From positions 9,067 through 19,571 of the forward strand of contig MSXM01000092.1 of the NCBI GenBank assembly GCA_002083565.1: 10,505 nucleotides of DNA. Direction: 5' to 3'. The position numbers were made by a program, and so were the translations under genes. Under the pieces are notes generated by a model, which searched no databases, had not been told where the DNA came from, and saw nothing but the letters and a program-made list of their open reading frames with translations. This stretch comes from Nitrospira sp. ST-bin4. Its GTDB lineage: Bacteria > Nitrospirota > Nitrospiria > Nitrospirales > Nitrospiraceae. Position 1 is the first letter of the stretch, and each line of letters begins with the position of its first letter. This document shows positions 7,819 to 10,505 of the stretch, piece by piece.

Positions 7819-8622
7819 CTACGACAGGGCTCCGTGGCTCTTAAGCACGACTCCCACCAATGTCAGGATCACGCAGGCAAACCCGACCACCGTCAAATAG
7901 GCGGCGCGCTTCGCCCGCCACCCCACCGTCAACCGCCCCAACAAGACGAAAAAATAAAACAGCCAGGTTATCAGGGCCCCGGTCTGTTCCGGATTCCAAC
8001 TCACATACGATCCGCGATCGAACTCAGCCGAGATCGCCCCGGTCACGATTCCCAGAGTCAACAACGGGAAGCCCAGGATGATCGATTGCTGATTGAGATG
8101 GTCGAGAAAATCGAGAGCCGGCAGCTTGCTATAGAGCACATTGAATCGTTTAGACTTGAGCAGGCGGTCTTGAATCAGGTACATCACACCGGCCACGAAC
8201 GCGACGGTGAATCCCACGGTTCCCAGCATGCTGAGTGTGACATGGACCCAGAGGGTCTTGAATACGGGCTTGAGCGTGGGTACTGTCTCGGGAAGCGCTG
8301 CTGCCGATACCAGCGAGACCAGCGCAAGCGGAACCATGAAAGAGCCGAGCACATGAATCCGATGGCGAAACTCAACGACCAGAAACACGAGAATCATCAT
8401 CCAAGAAAAAAAGGAAAGCGCCTCGGAGAAACTAGGTGTGGCCGGCGATGACGCTGTCGCCATTCTGGCCACCAGGGCAATCGTGTGAAATACGAATCCT
8501 GCGGCCGTCACCCACAATGAGACCTTCGATAACGCATCGGAACGCCGCAGCAAATAAGTGAGAAACGACACCGTGGCCACGAAATACAACGCCATGGTGA
8601 TCATAAAACAGACCGAAGCCAT
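7819..8622 (-). CDS. HemX/CcsA-family cytochrome c assembly membrane protein
   Basis: This 267-residue integral membrane protein has about eight hydrophobic segments, near residues 5-25, 35-54, 66-86, 91-110, 122-150, 180-198, 214-232 and 241-261. Overall layout and position directly before hemA match the HemX/CcsA (cytochrome c assembly, CytC_asm) family. Classic CcsA proteins carry a tryptophan-rich heme-handling WxWDPKE motif. Here the equivalent is SWNPEQTG at 208-215, so W and P remain while D and K are lost. H46 and H127 lie in membrane segments and could be axial heme ligands. B. subtilis HemX is a membrane protein encoded beside hemA that affects HemA levels; whether this protein handles heme for cytochrome c or controls HemA cannot be decided here. 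The start is supported by AAGGGT (8630-8635), seven bases upstream. It is the first gene of the operon. Confidence 0.88.
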   Translation of the reverse strand: MASVCFMITMALYFVATVSFLTYLLRRSDALSKVSLWVTAAGFVFHTIALVARMATASSPATPSFSEALSFFSWMMILVFLVVEFRHRIHVLGSFMVPLALVSLVSAAALPETVPTLKPVFKTLWVHVTLSMLGTVGFTVAFVAGVMYLIQDRLLKSKRFNVLYSKLPALDFLDHLNQQSIILGFPLLTLGIVTGAISAEFDRGSYVSWNPEQTGALITWLFYFFVLLGRLTVGWRAKRAAYLTVVGFACVILTLVGVVLKSHGALS

Positions 8623-8679
8623 CAGGTCTACCCTTGTTCAATGCCGCGCACAAACGGTGTCCTTCGAGATAAGCGTGAA

Positions 8680-8709
8680 ATTATATCGATGCAGCAAGAA
8701 CGGAGTCAA
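8680..8709 (-). promoter_or_regulatory. Sigma-70-type promoter of the hem operon
   Basis: On the minus strand a -35 box TTGACT (8709-8704) is followed after 18 bases by a perfect -10 box TATAAT (8685-8680). Transcription would start near 8672, leaving a leader of about 50 bases before the ATG at 8622. The match is five of six and six of six to consensus, in a region where no other promoter stands out. I see no clear operator palindrome or riboswitch in the short leader. Confidence 0.8.
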
Positions 8710-8727
8710 CAAAGGGCCTGCGCTGAT

Positions 8728-9504
8728 ATGACTGCTGACGATCCACAACCGAAGCCCGGCATTCTCTTTCTGGTCGCAGTGCCTATCGGAAATGTCGACG
8801 ATCTGACAGTCCGTGCCATCCGAATCCTGCGCGAGGCCGATTTGATTGCCTCGGAAGATCCGGGGAAAACCCGGCAACTGCTCTCCCATCATGGCATCGA
8901 TGCAACGCTGACAAGTTACGGCCCCACGAACATCAAAGAAAAAGCGGACATCCTGCTCGATCGATTGCACCAAGGCGCCCAGATCGCGTTAGTGTCGGAT
9001 TGCGGATCTCCGGTCATCGCCGACCCTGGCGCACTCCTTGTGACATTGGCTCACACGCACGGTATTCAGGTGATCTCAATCCCCGGCCCCTCCTCCCTGG
9101 CTGCGGCCGTCGCTTTGGCAGGACTCCCCGGCGATCGCTTTGTGTTTCTGGGACAACTACCTGAGACACGAGCGGGAATACGACGCTGTCTCTCCACTCA
9201 TTCAATCGGCACAATCGACGCCGTTGCCTTCTGCAACGGCACGTCGCTTGCGCTTGCACTGGACATAGTTGCCGATGTGGCGCCGCGATGTACTATCGTG
9301 CTCGCCTGCGATCTCACAAAACCGAATGAACGGATTATGCGCGGAACAGTCTTTCAAATCCGACGAGACTTGAAGAATCTTCCAACACCCGAAGACATTA
9401 CGCTGATTCTGACAGGAAAAAGAAAGCGGATCGAGTGGACTGGAAGGAACAAGAGTGCAACGCCCGCTCAGTCACTATCCTCACGGCGGATCAGCACTCG
9501 ATAG
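8728..9504 (+). CDS. rsmI: RsmI-like SAM-dependent methyltransferase (16S rRNA C1402 2'-O-methyltransferase family)
   Basis: The protein belongs to the tetrapyrrole-methylase fold, closest to RsmI, which 2'-O-methylates C1402 of 16S rRNA. From the ATG at 8728 (258 residues) it shows LVAVPIGNVDDLTVRAIRIL near 15-34, VSDCGSPVIADPG at 89-101, PGPSS at 119-123 and LTKPNERIMRGT near 196-207. Several family signatures are altered: EDTRxT is EDPGKT (43-48), SYHEHN is SYGPTN (63-68), and GFLP is GQLP. It also lacks the long C-terminal extension of typical RsmI. ATGs at 8641 and 8689 extend the frame, but they overlap the opposite-strand hem promoter, add unconserved sequence and have poor ribosome sites. 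The start at 8728 has AAAGGG 11 bases upstream. The 3' end overlaps the TusA-family gene by 37 bases. It may be a true divergent RsmI or a paralogue with another target. Confidence 0.85.
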   Translation: MTADDPQPKPGILFLVAVPIGNVDDLTVRAIRILREADLIASEDPGKTRQLLSHHGIDATLTSYGPTNIKEKADILLDRLHQGAQIALVSDCGSPVIADPGALLVTLAHTHGIQVISIPGPSSLAAAVALAGLPGDRFVFLGQLPETRAGIRRCLSTHSIGTIDAVAFCNGTSLALALDIVADVAPRCTIVLACDLTKPNERIMRGTVFQIRRDLKNLPTPEDITLILTGKRKRIEWTGRNKSATPAQSLSSRRISTR

Positions 9505-9734
9505 GTCTGATCGATTCGTTCCTGCGCAAGCACCGTATGCCCTTCGTTTTCGACGCTACGAGGAACATTCCGGATCGGATCGCCGTCATCCAGCAAAACG
9601 GAAAGCACCTGCCCCTCCCGCATCGTTTCAAGTTTGAGTTTCGTCTTGACGAAGTTGTAGGGACAGATCACTCCACGAAGGTCGAGTTCGGCATCCGATG
9701 TAGGAGCGGTCGGCTGCTCGTGATTGTCACTCAC
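9468..9734 (-). CDS. TusA-family sulfur carrier protein
   Basis: This 88-residue protein has the TusA/SirA fold signature LDLRGVICPYNFVKTKLKLE (17-36), with the sulfur-accepting cysteine at C24, followed by a DDGDPIRNVPRSVENEGH stretch (49-66) and a C-terminal strand. TusA proteins relay persulfide sulfur, for example to tRNA thiolation, molybdenum cofactor or sulfur metabolism. Here the usual CPxP motif is CPYN: the second proline is asparagine. This marks a subfamily distinct from E. coli TusA, so I give no gene symbol and no exact pathway. The GTG start is supported by GAGGTG (9740-9745), five bases upstream. It lies after a terminator, and I see no convincing promoter in the short gap. 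Its stop lies inside the end of the convergent RsmI-like gene. Confidence 0.9.
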   Translation of the reverse strand: MSDNHEQPTAPTSDAELDLRGVICPYNFVKTKLKLETMREGQVLSVLLDDGDPIRNVPRSVENEGHTVLAQERIDQTYRVLIRREDSD

Positions 9735-9770
9735 AATCGCACCTCAACTTTATGGCCGTTGGGACCAATG

Positions 9771-9797
9771 AAAAGGGGGCAGCCCAGGCTGCCCCCT
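9771..9797 (-). terminator. Intrinsic terminator after the right-edge gene
   Basis: GGGGGCAGCC (9775-9784) and GGCTGCCCCC (9787-9796) form a perfect 10-base-pair stem with a minimal loop. On the minus strand the hairpin is followed by TTTT (9774-9771). On the plus strand no T-run follows, so it works for minus-strand transcription. It ends the transcript of the gene at 9825 onward and separates it from the TusA-family gene. Confidence 0.85.
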
Positions 9798-9824
9798 CAG
9801 ATCAAACGCTGACTCGCAAAGAAG

Positions 9825-10505
9825 CTACTGCAGGCCCTTCATAAGATTTGGCTTTGCGCTGTCAGTTCCATAATCGGACTTATTGCCGACATTGTTGCCC
9901 CAACCAGGCTGGGGTTCACACTGCCAACAGGGAGCAGCACCCGTATACTCCCCAACCGTACTTGTTATGCCGGAATCAATTTTTCCCGGAAGAACCGAGC
10001 CTGCGATACCACCTGTCGTACTACCGCTGGTCGTCTCAATCGCGCGCTCAGTCGATGGATTCGGACGCTGCCCCAGACCGCCGAATCCCGCGAGCTTTTC
10101 ATTCCCACGGAGCAAGTAGACTTCACGGACGAGCTTCCGCCCCGTCCCATACTCCTGATTACTGGTTGTCGCTTCAATCACCTGCAATGAAATGTCATCG
10201 CCGGCATTCAATGTCTTGATCTGATCCATATTGGTTCTGTCATCGAAGAACACGATGAGCGAGTTCATTGACCCCATACCGGCTCGGCCTTCATCATGTG
10301 AGCTTCCACCTGTCTCCAGGTGCATCTTCCCTGCAGGGGCATCAATAGCTAACACGCGGCCATAGATGGTTTCCGGTAGAGACAATCGATCGAGAAATGC
10401 ACTCCGATCAAAGGCCTGAACGCGGTTTGCACTTCCAGAAACATCCCCCACCCCGGTTCCCACCCCCATCGCGGATCCTCCGGATGACTGCTGCAGGCGC
10501 TCTTG
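9825..10505 (-). CDS. Unrecognised, probably exported small protein (partial at the right edge)
   Basis: I do not recognise this gene. An ATG at 10469 with GGAGG seven bases upstream would give 214 residues, but the frame stays open to the window edge and reads QERLQQSSGGSA before it. That looks like a mature N-terminus after a signal peptide, so I favour a start outside the window. Numbering from the 10469 ATG, residues 33-125 look like a small beta-rich domain (TIYGRVLAIDAPAGKMHLET, SLIVFFDD, DDISLQVIEA, REVYLLRG). Residues 126-180 are rich in G, S, T and P and probably flexible. The C-terminus has an isolated CWQC pair (C181, C184) and a WGNNVGNKSDYG stretch. No histidine follows the cysteines, so it is not a c-type heme site. 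The CxxC could hold a disulfide or a metal. An intrinsic terminator follows. Confidence 0.75.
   Translation of the reverse strand, partial: QERLQQSSGGSAMGVGTGVGDVSGSANRVQAFDRSAFLDRLSLPETIYGRVLAIDAPAGKMHLETGGSSHDEGRAGMGSMNSLIVFFDDRTNMDQIKTLNAGDDISLQVIEATTSNQEYGTGRKLVREVYLLRGNEKLAGFGGLGQRPNPSTERAIETTSGSTTGGIAGSVLPGKIDSGITSTVGEYTGAAPCWQCEPQPGWGNNVGNKSDYGTDSAKPNLMKGLQ

Larger units (their letters stand above)
1..8709 (-). other. Predicted tetrapyrrole/flavin/tRNA operon
   Basis: Nine consecutive minus-strand genes run from the promoter at 8680-8709 to the left edge: HemX/CcsA-like, hemA, hemC, cobA-hemD, CBS protein, hemB, ribF, tilS and a cut-off ninth gene. Intergenic gaps are 1, 35, 0, 38, 6, 2, 0 and 1 bases, and I see no intrinsic terminator inside. 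The first six genes serve tetrapyrrole synthesis or sit among such genes. The last three (FAD synthesis, tRNA modification, possibly purine salvage) look like a housekeeping tail that shares the transcript. Co-transcription is inferred from spacing and strand only, and internal promoters cannot be excluded. Confidence 0.75.

Noticed and set aside
7816..8451. 211-codon plus-strand frame opposite the HemX/CcsA-like gene
   Set aside because: It is highly charged with Q/H/R-rich antisense composition; the minus-strand frame encodes clear membrane segments.
8623..8672. Riboswitch or attenuator in the leader of the hem operon
   Set aside because: The predicted leader is only about 50 bases, and I see no strong hairpin or T-run in it.
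8641..8727. N-terminal extension of the RsmI-like protein
   Set aside because: It has no family similarity, weak ribosome sites, and coincides with the opposite-strand promoter, so it is probably not translated.
9900..10050. CWQC as a c-type heme attachment site in the right-edge protein
   Set aside because: The heme c motif needs CxxCH; here the residue after the second cysteine is glutamate.
1..10505. Mobile element, CRISPR, tRNA, phage or defence island
   Set aside because: No transposase, integrase, direct-repeat array, tRNA-like cloverleaf or defence gene was seen; nearly all of the window is filled by housekeeping genes.

Overview
The window looks like a core-metabolism region of a Gram-negative bacterium, most likely a Nitrospira-like member of the Nitrospirota. 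That guess rests on gene order and protein flavour: a HemX/CcsA-type membrane protein, hemA, hemC, a cobA-hemD fusion and hemB in a row, plus a small CPxN-type TusA protein. No marker gene is present to prove it. There is no sign of a mobile element, phage, CRISPR array or defence system.

Minus strand, about 8709 down to 1: one tightly packed gene string reads HemX/CcsA-like protein, hemA, hemC, cobA-hemD, a small two-CBS-domain protein, hemB, ribF, tilS, and the first 13 codons of a further gene (possibly hpt). Gaps are 38 bases or less and several stop and start codons overlap or nearly touch. A strong sigma-70-type promoter (TTGACT, 18-base spacer, TATAAT) lies just upstream of the first gene. 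HemA, HemB, HemC and HemD lead from glutamyl-tRNA to uroporphyrinogen III, and the CobA half diverts that product to precorrin-2 for siroheme, cobalamin or heme d1. Glutamate-1-semialdehyde aminomutase (hemL) is not in the window. RibF makes FMN and FAD. TilS matures tRNA-Ile.

Plus strand, 8728-9504: a divergently transcribed RsmI-like SAM-dependent methyltransferase. Its upstream region contains the hem promoter on the other strand. Its 3' end overlaps, tail to tail, the end of a minus-strand TusA-family protein (9468-9734).

Minus strand, right end: an unrecognised, probably exported small protein (9825 to the window edge) is followed by a clear intrinsic terminator (9771-9797), which separates it from the TusA-family gene.

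No dramatic new system is visible. The best leads are a HemB metal site with its middle cysteine replaced by aspartate, the CBS protein placed inside the tetrapyrrole operon behind a perfect Shine-Dalgarno sequence, an RsmI homologue with altered signature motifs, and a convergent gene overlap.
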